DNA of 64,000 nucleotides, from assembly GCA_934271715.1 (NCBI GenBank), contig CAKQRZ010000005.1, forward strand, positions 1 through 64,000. Reading direction: 5' to 3'. Shown here piece by piece: positions 25,452 to 33,174 of this stretch. This DNA is from an uncultured Alphaproteobacteria bacterium (GTDB lineage Bacteria; Pseudomonadota; Alphaproteobacteria; RF32; CAG-239). The notes under the pieces are model-generated. The model was not told the DNA's origin and did no database searches. It saw nothing but the letters and a program-made list of their open reading frames with translations. Position numbers and translations under genes: made by a program. Position 1 is the stretch's first letter, and each line of letters opens with the position of its first letter.

Positions 25452-26129
25452 TCAGTTTCTTTGCTCTTCTAAAAGCTGGCAGATTGCTCCGACCATATTT
25501 TGCGCACCTTGGCAGACATCAAGCATATTGGTGGCAAGCATATAAGCCGGAGTGCTGCAAACCAGATTATCGCGGTCTATGCAAACATCGGAAACGCCGA
25601 CTTCTTCGTGAATCGCGCCAAGTTCTTCTAGTTTACGGGCGGTATCGCCGCCGGCGCCAAGCGTGAATTTAACGTGTTTGTCGGCCAAAACCAAAGCAAT
25701 CAAAACCGGAGCGATGCACATTGCGCCGATAACTACTTTGTCTTCCCAGCATTTGCGGATAACCTGTTTGACACTGGTGTTGATGTTGCAGGAAACACCG
25801 CGTCCGGCAAAATCACACCAGTTGGTGACAGCGCCAAGCCCACCTGGGAAGATAATGGCGTCATAATCTTTGGTGTTAAATTCTTTCAGGTCCAGAATAT
25901 TGCCGCGGGCAATACGGGCAGATTCCACCAAAACATTGCGTTTTTCATTCATGGCTTGATTGTTTAGATGATTAACCACCGCCGCTTGGTCAATATCCGG
26001 TGCAAAGCATTGATAGGTGCAGCCCATATTTTCAATGCAAAGCAGAGCGCATACCGCTTCGTGAATTTCTGAACCATCGGCGCGTCCGCATCCTGAAAGC
26101 ACAACCGCAAAATGTAATTTTGTCCCCAT
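25452..26129 (-). CDS. elbB: Isoprenoid biosynthesis glyoxalase ElbB-like (DJ-1/PfpI family)
   Basis: A 225-residue DJ-1/PfpI-superfamily protein. N-terminal VVLSGCGRADGSEIHEAV is diagnostic of the ElbB subfamily; the nucleophile Cys lies in VIGAMCIAPVLI (near 140) after GAVTNWCDFA. ElbB of E. coli has weak glyoxalase activity and is linked to isoprenoid production; a cytoplasmic metabolite-repair role is likely. A strong ribosome site (AAGGGGGTATATA) precedes the ATG. It converges on the pilin-like gene with a five-base gap and no clear terminator. Confidence 0.9.
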   Translation of the reverse strand: MGTKLHFAVVLSGCGRADGSEIHEAVCALLCIENMGCTYQCFAPDIDQAAVVNHLNNQAMNEKRNVLVESARIARGNILDLKEFNTKDYDAIIFPGGLGAVTNWCDFAGRGVSCNINTSVKQVIRKCWEDKVVIGAMCIAPVLIALVLADKHVKFTLGAGGDTARKLEELGAIHEEVGVSDVCIDRDNLVCSTPAYMLATNMLDVCQGAQNMVGAICQLLEEQRN

Positions 26130-26222
26130 TATATACCCCCTTATAAGTTTTGTGTTGATTTATCATAATCAGATAATATAATGCTGTCATACGTAATTTT
26201 TTAGAATAAGGCAAGATTTTTT

Positions 26223-27485
26223 ATGGAAGTTAAATTAACAACATTGAAAAACGGCTTGCGGGTTGCTTCGGTTGAACGTCCGCAGACTGAAACTGTTTCT
26301 TTGGGTATTTGGGTAAACACCGGCAGCGCCTGTGAAACGCTGGAAAGAAACGGAATTTCGCATTTTGTGGAACATACGGTATTTAAAGGTACAAAAAAAC
26401 GTAACTCTTTGCAAATTTCCGAAGATATAGAAAACGTGGGAGGGCAGACCAACGCTTATACTTCGCGCGAGTTTACGGCTTTTTATGCTAAAATGCTTAA
26501 AAACGATGTGGAATTGGCCACAGACGTGCTGACTGATTTGATTATGGCGCCGACTTTTGACGCTGCCGAACTGGCAAAAGAAAAAGAAGTTGTAGTGCAG
26601 GAAATTAAACAGACTAATGATGATCCAAGCGATATTGTTTATGACTATTTTCAAGAAACAGCCTTTGCTAATCAGGCTTTGGGACGCAGTATTCTTGGTC
26701 CGGCGGAAAAAGTCCGCTCATTTAACGCCGATAAACTGCATGATTATATGAAACACAACTACGCCGCCGAAAATATGGTTGTTGCCGCTGTTGGTAATTT
26801 GAACCATGATGAATTTGTTAAAATGGTAGAGGATCGAATGTCTGGTTTGCGTGAAAAAACAGACTATGTTAAAGACGCGCAGCATTATACCGGCGGTTCA
26901 TCTATCAAAACCCGCGATATTGAACAAGCTCAAGTTTTACTTGGCTTTGAAGGAGTGCCGTATAACGATGCTGACTATTATCCGGTAACTGTGCTTTCGA
27001 CCTTGCTGGGCGGCAGCATGTCATCTCGTTTGTTCCAAGAAATCCGTGAAAAGCGCGGCTTGGTTTATACGGTATACAGTTTTGCCAATGCGCACACCGG
27101 CAGCGGTATGTTTGGAATTTACGCCGGTTTGAATGAAGAAGAAATCAAGCAATATGTTCCGGTGGTGGCTGATGAGCTGAAAAAAGTTGTCAATGAATAT
27201 GTGACTGACAAAGAATTGGAGCGGGTGAAAGTTCAGCTCAAGGCAAGTATGCTGATGGCTTTGGAAAGCTCTTCTTCTACCGCCGAAGTTATCGCCCGTC
27301 AGCATCTTTTATATAACCGCGTGATTCCGGTTGAAGAAATTGTGGAAAAAATCAACGCTATCAATAAAGATGATATTCAGCGTGTGGCGCGGCGTTTGTT
27401 TGCCAGCAAGCCTACTTATACGCTTTTGGGTAATCTGCACGACTATCCAAGTTATGATATTGTAGAGAAATATTTGCGTTTTTAA
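26223..27485 (+). CDS. M16 family zinc peptidase
   Basis: A 420-residue protease of the M16 (pitrilysin/MPP) family. The inverted zinc motif HFVEH is present (His47, Glu50, His51), with the more distal Glu expected in KEKEVVVQEIKQTNDDP. The C-terminal half has the LLGGSMSSRLFQEIREKRGLVY signature of the MPP-like subfamily common in alphaproteobacteria. It is cytoplasmic or periplasmic; no signal peptide is evident. The ribosome site is weak (AAGG about 13 bases upstream). It is followed by an AlbA_2 gene and rnhA on the same strand. Confidence 0.93.
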   Translation: MEVKLTTLKNGLRVASVERPQTETVSLGIWVNTGSACETLERNGISHFVEHTVFKGTKKRNSLQISEDIENVGGQTNAYTSREFTAFYAKMLKNDVELATDVLTDLIMAPTFDAAELAKEKEVVVQEIKQTNDDPSDIVYDYFQETAFANQALGRSILGPAEKVRSFNADKLHDYMKHNYAAENMVVAAVGNLNHDEFVKMVEDRMSGLREKTDYVKDAQHYTGGSSIKTRDIEQAQVLLGFEGVPYNDADYYPVTVLSTLLGGSMSSRLFQEIREKRGLVYTVYSFANAHTGSGMFGIYAGLNEEEIKQYVPVVADELKKVVNEYVTDKELERVKVQLKASMLMALESSSSTAEVIARQHLLYNRVIPVEEIVEKINAINKDDIQRVARRLFASKPTYTLLGNLHDYPSYDIVEKYLRF

Positions 27486-27534
27486 GCGGATTGTGATATT
27501 ATAAGCCATAAATGCAACAACAGGAGATGCCGCC

Positions 27535-28608
27535 ATGTCAAGAGCTGAAGATATATTTGAAAAGCTGGTCTATTTTGGCGAAGACGCGCTTGATGAGTTT
27601 ATCCGCGAGCGGCAGACAGAAGAGTTGTTTTTGGACTTTAAGCAGGCGGCTTCTACCGGAAAACACGGGCAGGCGCTGTGTAGTGACGATAGGCGTAATC
27701 TTTCTAAGTGCATATCCGGTTTTGGCAATTCCGAAGGCGGAGTGATTATTTGGGGCGTTGAATGTTCACGCGACTGTGAGGTTGGCGATGTGGCAAAAAG
27801 CAAAGTTAAAGTTCACAACGTACACCGCTTTATGAGCTGGGTGGAAAACGCCATCTCCGGCTGCACTATTCCAAGCCACAATAAAGTGCGCAACCACATA
27901 ATTGCCTGCGATAAAAACGGTGACGGCTATTTGGCTACATATATTCCAAAATCCGATTTGGCTCCGCTGATGACGACAATCGGCAGTCATATTTACATTC
28001 GTTCGGGTTCAAACAATGTGCCGGCTCCGTATTCGGTGATTGCCGGAATGTTTGGACGCCAACCACAGCCTAATGTGGAACTGATGATAGAAAACCGCAA
28101 GCTGGAAATTGTGCAGAATGATGAAGCTGAAATTCTTTATCTGAAAAGTAAAAAAGGCAAGGCGGTGCGCAAATATGTCAAAGTTTCGTTTGATGTATTT
28201 TGTAAAAATGAAAGCAATGTGATTGCCAGTGAGCTTTATCTTACTTGCACTACCGAAAATTATGGCGGCGTTAATAATAAAGTGCGGTTTTTGGATTATA
28301 ACCAGATGTATTCTATTCAGGGAATAGCAGGGCATTTGAACCTGATTACCAAGCCGGAATTGCGTTTGCCACCGCGCGGAATTTTGAAGTTTACAAGAAT
28401 TGAGATAATTTTGTCACCGCTGGTTGACGATGATTTGCTGCTGGATGGCGTGGTTGGAGCCGAGCGCGCCGCGCCGAAATCATTTAGAATAAGCGGGCTG
28501 AAAAATAATTTACGCTCATTTGTAGCCAAGGCTTTGCGGACTGATGAAAAAAATAATGAGTGGCTTATCAATGAATTTTTTAACGAGTTTTTACGAAAAG
28601 TGGAATAA
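27535..28608 (+). CDS. AlbA_2 (Schlafen-type) domain protein
   Basis: The 357 residues carry an N-terminal AlbA_2 domain (about 20-150) identified by ELFLDFKQA...DDRRNLSKCISGFGNSEGGVIIWGVE, the usual DFK and N-x-x-GG-x-(I/L)-x-x-G-V motifs. The C-terminal part (about 180-357) is not recognised. AlbA_2 proteins include putative transcriptional regulators and defence-linked nucleases; no choice can be made here. A CAGGAGATGCCGCC ribosome site precedes the ATG. Its stop codon is immediately followed by the rnhA start, indicating translational coupling. Confidence 0.8.
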   Translation: MSRAEDIFEKLVYFGEDALDEFIRERQTEELFLDFKQAASTGKHGQALCSDDRRNLSKCISGFGNSEGGVIIWGVECSRDCEVGDVAKSKVKVHNVHRFMSWVENAISGCTIPSHNKVRNHIIACDKNGDGYLATYIPKSDLAPLMTTIGSHIYIRSGSNNVPAPYSVIAGMFGRQPQPNVELMIENRKLEIVQNDEAEILYLKSKKGKAVRKYVKVSFDVFCKNESNVIASELYLTCTTENYGGVNNKVRFLDYNQMYSIQGIAGHLNLITKPELRLPPRGILKFTRIEIILSPLVDDDLLLDGVVGAERAAPKSFRISGLKNNLRSFVAKALRTDEKNNEWLINEFFNEFLRKVE

Positions 28609-29064
28609 ATGACGGCAAGAGTGGAGATTTTTACGGACGGAGCTTGTTCCGGCAACCCCGGAGTTGGCGGTTGGGGTGCAATTTTACGCTATAAGGATAT
28701 TGAAAAAGAGTTAAGCGGTGGAGAAGAAAACACTACTAACAATCGTATGGAGCTGATGGCTGTGATTATGGCATTGAGCGCGCTTAAAACCAAGTGCAAT
28801 ATTTCACTTTACACCGACAGTAAATATGTGATGAATGGTATAACCGAATGGCTGGCTAATTGGAAACGCAACAACTGGCAGACGGCAAATAAAAAGCAAG
28901 CGGTTAAAAATGTGGATTTATGGCAGCGCTTGGACGAGCTGACACAACAGCATGAAATTCGCTGGCTGTGGGTAAAAGGACATAACGGTCACCCCGAAAA
29001 CGAACGCTGTGATGCGCTTGCCCGTGGCGAAGTAGCCAAGATAAAAGCCAAGCAAGAGGCTTGA
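28609..29064 (+). CDS. rnhA: Ribonuclease HI
   Basis: Degrades the RNA strand of RNA-DNA hybrids. The 151 residues retain the catalytic set: Asp10 (FTDGACSGNPG), Glu48 (NNRMELMAV), Asp70 (LYTDSKYV) and the C-terminal Asp135 in NERCDALARG, with the flexible-loop His in WVKGHNGHPEN. The basic handle region (NWKRNNWQTANKKQAVKN) is present. It starts directly after the stop of the AlbA_2 gene (TAAATG). Confidence 0.97.
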   Translation: MTARVEIFTDGACSGNPGVGGWGAILRYKDIEKELSGGEENTTNNRMELMAVIMALSALKTKCNISLYTDSKYVMNGITEWLANWKRNNWQTANKKQAVKNVDLWQRLDELTQQHEIRWLWVKGHNGHPENERCDALARGEVAKIKAKQEA

Positions 29065-29076
29065 TAAGAGCCAAAT

Positions 29077-30002
29077 TCAATAAGTTATAACAATAGAGCA
29101 ACCTCCGCTTTTTATATCTGAGCAGGTACGGCATTTTGCGTTAATTTCATCTAGGGTAACATCTCTCAAACATTTTCTATCTCCTCCGCAATAATTGTCG
29201 CCGTAAAAAAGTATATTGATTGCCTTATTTCGCCAAACATATACAGTTGTTACAAAATTTGCTAGAGGTTTAGCGAAGTTACTGAATATTTCTCGGCAGA
29301 ATGATATTTGCCGGGAATTTTCAGTTATACCATCGTGTAATAAATATATTTCAAAGGCTAATTCTTCATTTTCAATTTTAAACATTTGAATTGGGCGATT
29401 AAAGCTATCATTGACTAACACATTATTTACTAAAGTCCAAGTTTCGGGAAACATATTGAGAGATTGGGCTGCATTTGCATATCCAGATCCTATGGAAATT
29501 TTCTTTAAATCATCTGCATGAGCAATGGCATTAAACATAAAATAAGTATATTCACTAATAACCTTGTTTGTTTTCCACTTTTCCATAGCTTTGGAATATC
29601 CGGAGATACCGCCGACTGTTAACACACCGATAATGGCTAAAACGCCGAGCATTTCTATCATGGAACGGCCTAGCGGGTTTGCCTGTCGGGTCACTACTAG
29701 CGCTTTTCTTGCTCGTGTACCAGTTTGTACACGTCGCTCCAAAAGTGCGGCGTATTGACGCACGACATCCAAACCCTTTAATACGATATTGGTTCTTTCG
29801 GCGCCATTGCTTCGCTTTGCTCGCAATGACGGCAGAGTAAAGTGCGAGGCTGTTATATTGCTTTTGTGCTGGTTATTACCGAAAGTGTCATTTTTTCTGC
29901 CAAACCCTGCAAAAACGTGCTGAAGGGCAGAAAAAGCGCCTTTAATCAGATGTTCAGGATTTGCAGAGAGAGAGAGAGACCTTTGCTTAGCTTATTTTTC
30001 AT
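29077..30002 (-). CDS. Pilin-like protein, paralog 2, out of frame across a (CT)7 tract
   Basis: The mature region (GRSMIEMLGVLAIIGVLTVGGISGYSKAM and a C-terminus with FYGDNYCGGDRKCL) matches the other pilin-like paralogs. The open frame runs upstream without a stop past 29826 to 29964. The only well-placed start is ATG at 30002, after AGAGGAAAGAAAG. It is separated from that frame by (CT)7 at 29965-29978. As read, translation stops after 18 codons. With six or nine CT units it would fuse in frame, giving about 307 residues with a roughly 120-residue leader. This looks like a phase-variable gene in the off state. An internal TTG or GTG start, or an assembly miscount, are alternatives. Confidence 0.75.
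29806..29830 (-). repeat. Palindromic repeat inside pilin leader, copy 2
   Basis: One-mismatch copy of 24795-24819. Relative to its host gene it is read in the opposite orientation, encoding SLRAKRSN. The remaining leader shows no similarity to that of paralog 1. Confidence 0.8.
29965..29978 (-). repeat. (CT)7 dinucleotide tract
   Basis: Seven CT units on the coding strand directly after codon eight of the pilin-like gene. Removing one unit or adding two restores the downstream frame; the present count does not. Confidence 0.9.
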
Positions 30003-30153
30003 CTTTCTTTCCTCTATTTTAAGTTAATTACTGCATTTATTCTACACCAGTCTCACTCCATAAGTCAACTACTAAAACAGTATGCTGCAGTCGGAAAACA
30101 TCTTTACTTTCAATCAAAATTCAGTTTAGTCCAAAGTTTTTTGTATAAATATA

Positions 30154-30304
30154 TTGACAAAATAGCTGGAGATTCTTAAAATAACTACATAATTTTATTT
30201 TTATGTCTTAACGACGTTTATAGGCGGGGCAGGGCTTGCATACATGTACTTTTACATGTAATCCCCAAAAAACTGTGAAGTCATTATGATTTCACATTTT
30301 TTTT
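30154..30304 (+). ncRNA. Candidate small RNA transcription unit
   Basis: A near-consensus promoter, TTGACA (30154-30159), 17 bp, TAAAAT (30177-30182), has no gene after it. An A/T leader like those of other small genes here ends in ATGTCTTAA, a one-codon frame. A hairpin ACATGTA/TACATGT lies near 30242-30260 with GGGG/CCCC outside it. A terminator (TGTGAAGTCAT/ATGATTTCACA, then T8) lies at 30274-30304. The transcript would be about 115 nt from about 30189. It could be an sRNA or the remnant of a lost small gene. Confidence 0.5.
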
Positions 30305-30306
30305 GA

Positions 30307-30849
30307 TTATTCTTTTTTCTCCGCTTCTCGGGCTTTGTCTTCATAGTATTTATCTAGTTTTTTCAAAAGACGGCTGCGTTTGAGGCGGCTTAGGTGGTCA
30401 ATATATAAAATACCGTCCAAATGGTCTATTTCATGCTGCAGAATAATTGCCAGAAAATCGTCCGCTAAAATTTCTTGCTCTTTGCCGTTATAGTCTACAT
30501 AACGCACCCGCACTTTTTCATGACGCTCCACATCTGCGCTTTGATTCGGCAAAGACAAACAGCCCTCGCAAAACATAACAGTTTCTTCTGATTTCCAGAT
30601 AATTTCCGGATTTACTAAATACATCGGGCGGCGGGCGGATAAATCTTCATCGCTCGGGTTGGGGTCTATCACAATCACACGCTTATCCGAACCGACTTGT
30701 GGAGCGGCCAAGCCAACACCCTTGTCGGCATACATGGTTTCCAGCATATCATCTAAAAAACGGCGCATTTCATCGTCAACTTTTTCAACCTTACGGCATT
30801 TTTGCCGCAAAACTTCGTCAGGATAAGTGTATAATTTTAAAACAGCCAT
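30307..30849 (-). CDS. def: Peptide deformylase
   Basis: Removes the formyl group from nascent proteins. The 180 residues show all three metal-site motifs: GVGLAAPQVG (motif 1), EGCLSLP (motif 2, Cys ligand) and HEIDHLDG (motif 3, two His ligands and the catalytic Glu). It is the last gene of a minus-strand run hydA-murF-nrdR-nusB-def with gaps of 0-15 bases, followed by a hairpin terminator at 30274-30296 that also works on this strand. The usual partner fmt is absent. Confidence 0.97.
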   Translation of the reverse strand: MAVLKLYTYPDEVLRQKCRKVEKVDDEMRRFLDDMLETMYADKGVGLAAPQVGSDKRVIVIDPNPSDEDLSARRPMYLVNPEIIWKSEETVMFCEGCLSLPNQSADVERHEKVRVRYVDYNGKEQEILADDFLAIILQHEIDHLDGILYIDHLSRLKRSRLLKKLDKYYEDKAREAEKKE

Positions 30850-30864
30850 TTTATTTCTTCTTTT

Positions 30865-31353
30865 TTAGTTTCTAACCGCGTGAGCAATTTGATCCAGCAA
30901 AGCATTAACCATTTTCGGCTCATTCTTAGTAAAGAAAGCATACGCTAAATCAACGTATTCTTGAATAAGAACTTTAGTATCTACCGAGGTGTTGGCAGTC
31001 AGCTCATAAACAGCGGTCAGCAGCAAAGCCTGCATAATGCCGTTCATGCGGTCATACGACCATTCGCCGCGCAGATAGGCGTTTAGTGATTTTTCCAAGT
31101 CTTCTTTGCGTGATTGAATGCCGCGCACCAATTTTTCAAAATATTCCTTGTCAATCGGGCCGACTTCAACCATATTTTCTTTATCTTCGCTTTCGCTGTC
31201 GTCAATCACAAAGCGGCCGACTTTGCCTTGCACAAAATCTTGAATAACCTCGTCAACCGGCAGCTGGCTAAAGGCAATCATATAGTTTGCCTGCACAGCG
31301 GCCAAGCGCGCGCCTGATTTCATTTTGATTTTTTCTGAAACAAATTTAGACAT
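30865..31353 (-). CDS. nusB: Transcription antitermination factor NusB
   Basis: The 162-residue helical RNA-binding protein of rRNA antitermination. The N-terminus has SGARLAAVQANYMIAFSQ (the family R-x-x-A-(V/L)-Q-x-(L)-Y) and the C-terminus TKVLIQEYVDLAYAFF-NEPKMVNALLDQIA, both typical. An acidic insertion (DDSESEDKENMVE) lies between. The ATG at 31353 is chosen over a TTG at 31368: it follows GAGGAAAAC and lies one base after the nrdR stop, indicating translational coupling. Confidence 0.92.
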   Translation of the reverse strand: MSKFVSEKIKMKSGARLAAVQANYMIAFSQLPVDEVIQDFVQGKVGRFVIDDSESEDKENMVEVGPIDKEYFEKLVRGIQSRKEDLEKSLNAYLRGEWSYDRMNGIMQALLLTAVYELTANTSVDTKVLIQEYVDLAYAFFTKNEPKMVNALLDQIAHAVRN

Positions 31354-31354
31354 T

Positions 31355-31843
31355 TTAGTTTTCCTCAATAAATTTATGGTCTTCGTGATTGGTTAATTTT
31401 TCTATGGTCGCCACAAAATCTTCCAAATCCTGCAAAGTGCGAAAGTCTTTATATACGGAAGCAAAACGGATATAAGCGATGTTATCCAAATTTGCCAGCA
31501 CTTCCATAACGCTTTGTCCGATTTGCTCGGTAGTGATTTCCGCTTCGCCGGAGCTCTCAAACTTGCGCTGCAGCGATGTCACGATTTTTTCCACACGTTC
31601 GGCAGAAATCGGACGTTTGCGGACGGCGAGAGCGATAGAACGCTCCAGCTTGTCGCGGTCAAATTCCGTGCGGTCGCCGTTGCGTTTTACCACAATCAAT
31701 TCCCGCAGCTGCACACGCTCAAACGTGGTGAAACGCGAGCCGCATTCCGGACATTCACGCCGGCGGCGCACCGAAGTATTGTCTTCGGTGTTGCGGGAAT
31801 CTTTAACTTGCGTTTCTTCACAGCCGCAAAAAGGACATTTCAT
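31355..31843 (-). CDS. nrdR: Transcriptional repressor NrdR
   Basis: The ribonucleotide reductase regulator, 162 residues. The N-terminal zinc ribbon has Cys pairs CPFC(G) and CPEC(G) around VKDSRNTEDNTSVRRRREC, and an ATP-cone domain follows (RELIVVKRNGDRTEFDRDKLERSI). ATP/dATP binding controls binding to NrdR boxes before nrd genes; no nrd operon is in the window. Its start is directly after the murF stop (31844), so it is coupled to murF. Confidence 0.96.
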   Translation of the reverse strand: MKCPFCGCEETQVKDSRNTEDNTSVRRRRECPECGSRFTTFERVQLRELIVVKRNGDRTEFDRDKLERSIALAVRKRPISAERVEKIVTSLQRKFESSGEAEITTEQIGQSVMEVLANLDNIAYIRFASVYKDFRTLQDLEDFVATIEKLTNHEDHKFIEEN

Positions 31844-33172
31844 TTAGGCAGCACTCCCTTTTTTCAAAAGTTCTTCCGTCACTTGGTACAATTTAGACGA
31901 ATATCTAGCTCCCTTTATAAGAACAGTATCGTTATTTTGCAAGAGTTTATTTAACAAAAAATCAGCCACTTGGTCTTTATTTTCAAAGTAATACTGCTGC
32001 TTGTTTGCCGGCAGCTGCGCCAGCATGTCTTTCATTTCCGGACAAACGCCGACCACCACGTCAATAGAGCTGTTTGCCAGCAGCTTGCCGATTTCTATAT
32101 GGCGCGCCTTAGAGGTGTCGCCGAGCTCAGCCATTTTGCCAAGCACTACGATTTTGCGGCCTTTTGTTTGGCTCTTATCTAAGGCTTCTATACCCAGCTT
32201 CATTGCTTCCGGCTGCCCGGAGTAGCTGTCGTCAATCAGAGTGTATTTGCCGCCGTGAATGGCTAGAGTATGATGTTTGCCGCGGCCATCAAGCGCGCCG
32301 AAATCTTTTATGTATGAAGCGGCTTTGTTTACATCTAAGCCCAAAGCCTGCACTACGGTAAGCGCGCACCAAGCGTTATATAAATATTGTTCGCCTTGTT
32401 CTTGAGTGGTAAAATTATCAGTCGGGTGGGTGTTTTTGCCAAAGGTAATGATTTTGGCATTATGTTTTATCGCTTCCGCTTTCAGAATGTCGGCAAAGTT
32501 GGTGTCTTCGTTGATAATGGCAATACCGCCCTGAGCCGGCAAGCCCTCAAAAATTTCCGCCTTAGCATGGGCAATACCTTCAAAATTCGGAAAGAACTCT
32601 ATATGCATCGGATAAACGTTTGTAACCACGGCAATATCCGGTTTAACCAAGCTTATGGAATGCGATATTTCGCCTTTGGAGCTCATACCCATTTCAATCA
32701 CGGCGTAACGAGCGTCCATATCCAGTTCGCACAAGCTTTGCGGCACGCCGATTTGATTGTTATGATTACCGGCTGTGGCGTAGGTTTTGGCAAAATGCGA
32801 CAGCAAAAAGGCAATCTCCTCTTTCGTGGTGGTTTTGCCTGCGCTGCCGGTTAAGCCGATGACCGTGCCTTTAAATTGACTGCGGTTATAAGCGCCGATT
32901 TTGCCGTAAGCTTCCAAAGTATCTTTTACCACCAGTTGTTTTTCGGCCGGAACATTTTGCAGCAAATGGTCAACTACCGCCAGCGGGCAGCCTTTAGCCG
33001 CAACATCTGCAACAAAATCGTGAGCGTCAAAATGTTCGCCGCGCAGGGCGATAAAAAGCGAATGTTCATCAACCTGACGGCTGTCGGTGGATATTTTATT
33101 GATAACGATATCAGCCTGAGCAGCGTCGCAGCCCAAAATTTCCGCCAGTTTTTGCGAGGTAATCTCTTTCAT
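31844..33172 (-). CDS. murF: UDP-MurNAc-tripeptide D-Ala-D-Ala ligase
   Basis: The last cytoplasmic step of peptidoglycan precursor synthesis. The 442 residues have the Mur ligase ATP loop TGSAGKTTTKEE (near 108), the central GNHNNQIGVPQSL motif and a C-terminal domain with DDSYSGQPEAM. MurF rather than MurE or MurC is indicated by the N-terminal domain and by the GNHNNQIGVP pattern. The ATG at 33172 is preferred over the GTG at 33181; it lies three bases after the hydrogenase stop codon (33175-33177). It stands apart from any dcw cluster. Pairing with hydA and nrdR is unusual. Confidence 0.95.
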   Translation of the reverse strand: MKEITSQKLAEILGCDAAQADIVINKISTDSRQVDEHSLFIALRGEHFDAHDFVADVAAKGCPLAVVDHLLQNVPAEKQLVVKDTLEAYGKIGAYNRSQFKGTVIGLTGSAGKTTTKEEIAFLLSHFAKTYATAGNHNNQIGVPQSLCELDMDARYAVIEMGMSSKGEISHSISLVKPDIAVVTNVYPMHIEFFPNFEGIAHAKAEIFEGLPAQGGIAIINEDTNFADILKAEAIKHNAKIITFGKNTHPTDNFTTQEQGEQYLYNAWCALTVVQALGLDVNKAASYIKDFGALDGRGKHHTLAIHGGKYTLIDDSYSGQPEAMKLGIEALDKSQTKGRKIVVLGKMAELGDTSKARHIEIGKLLANSSIDVVVGVCPEMKDMLAQLPANKQQYYFENKDQVADFLLNKLLQNNDTVLIKGARYSSKLYQVTEELLKKGSAA

Positions 33173-33174
33173 AA

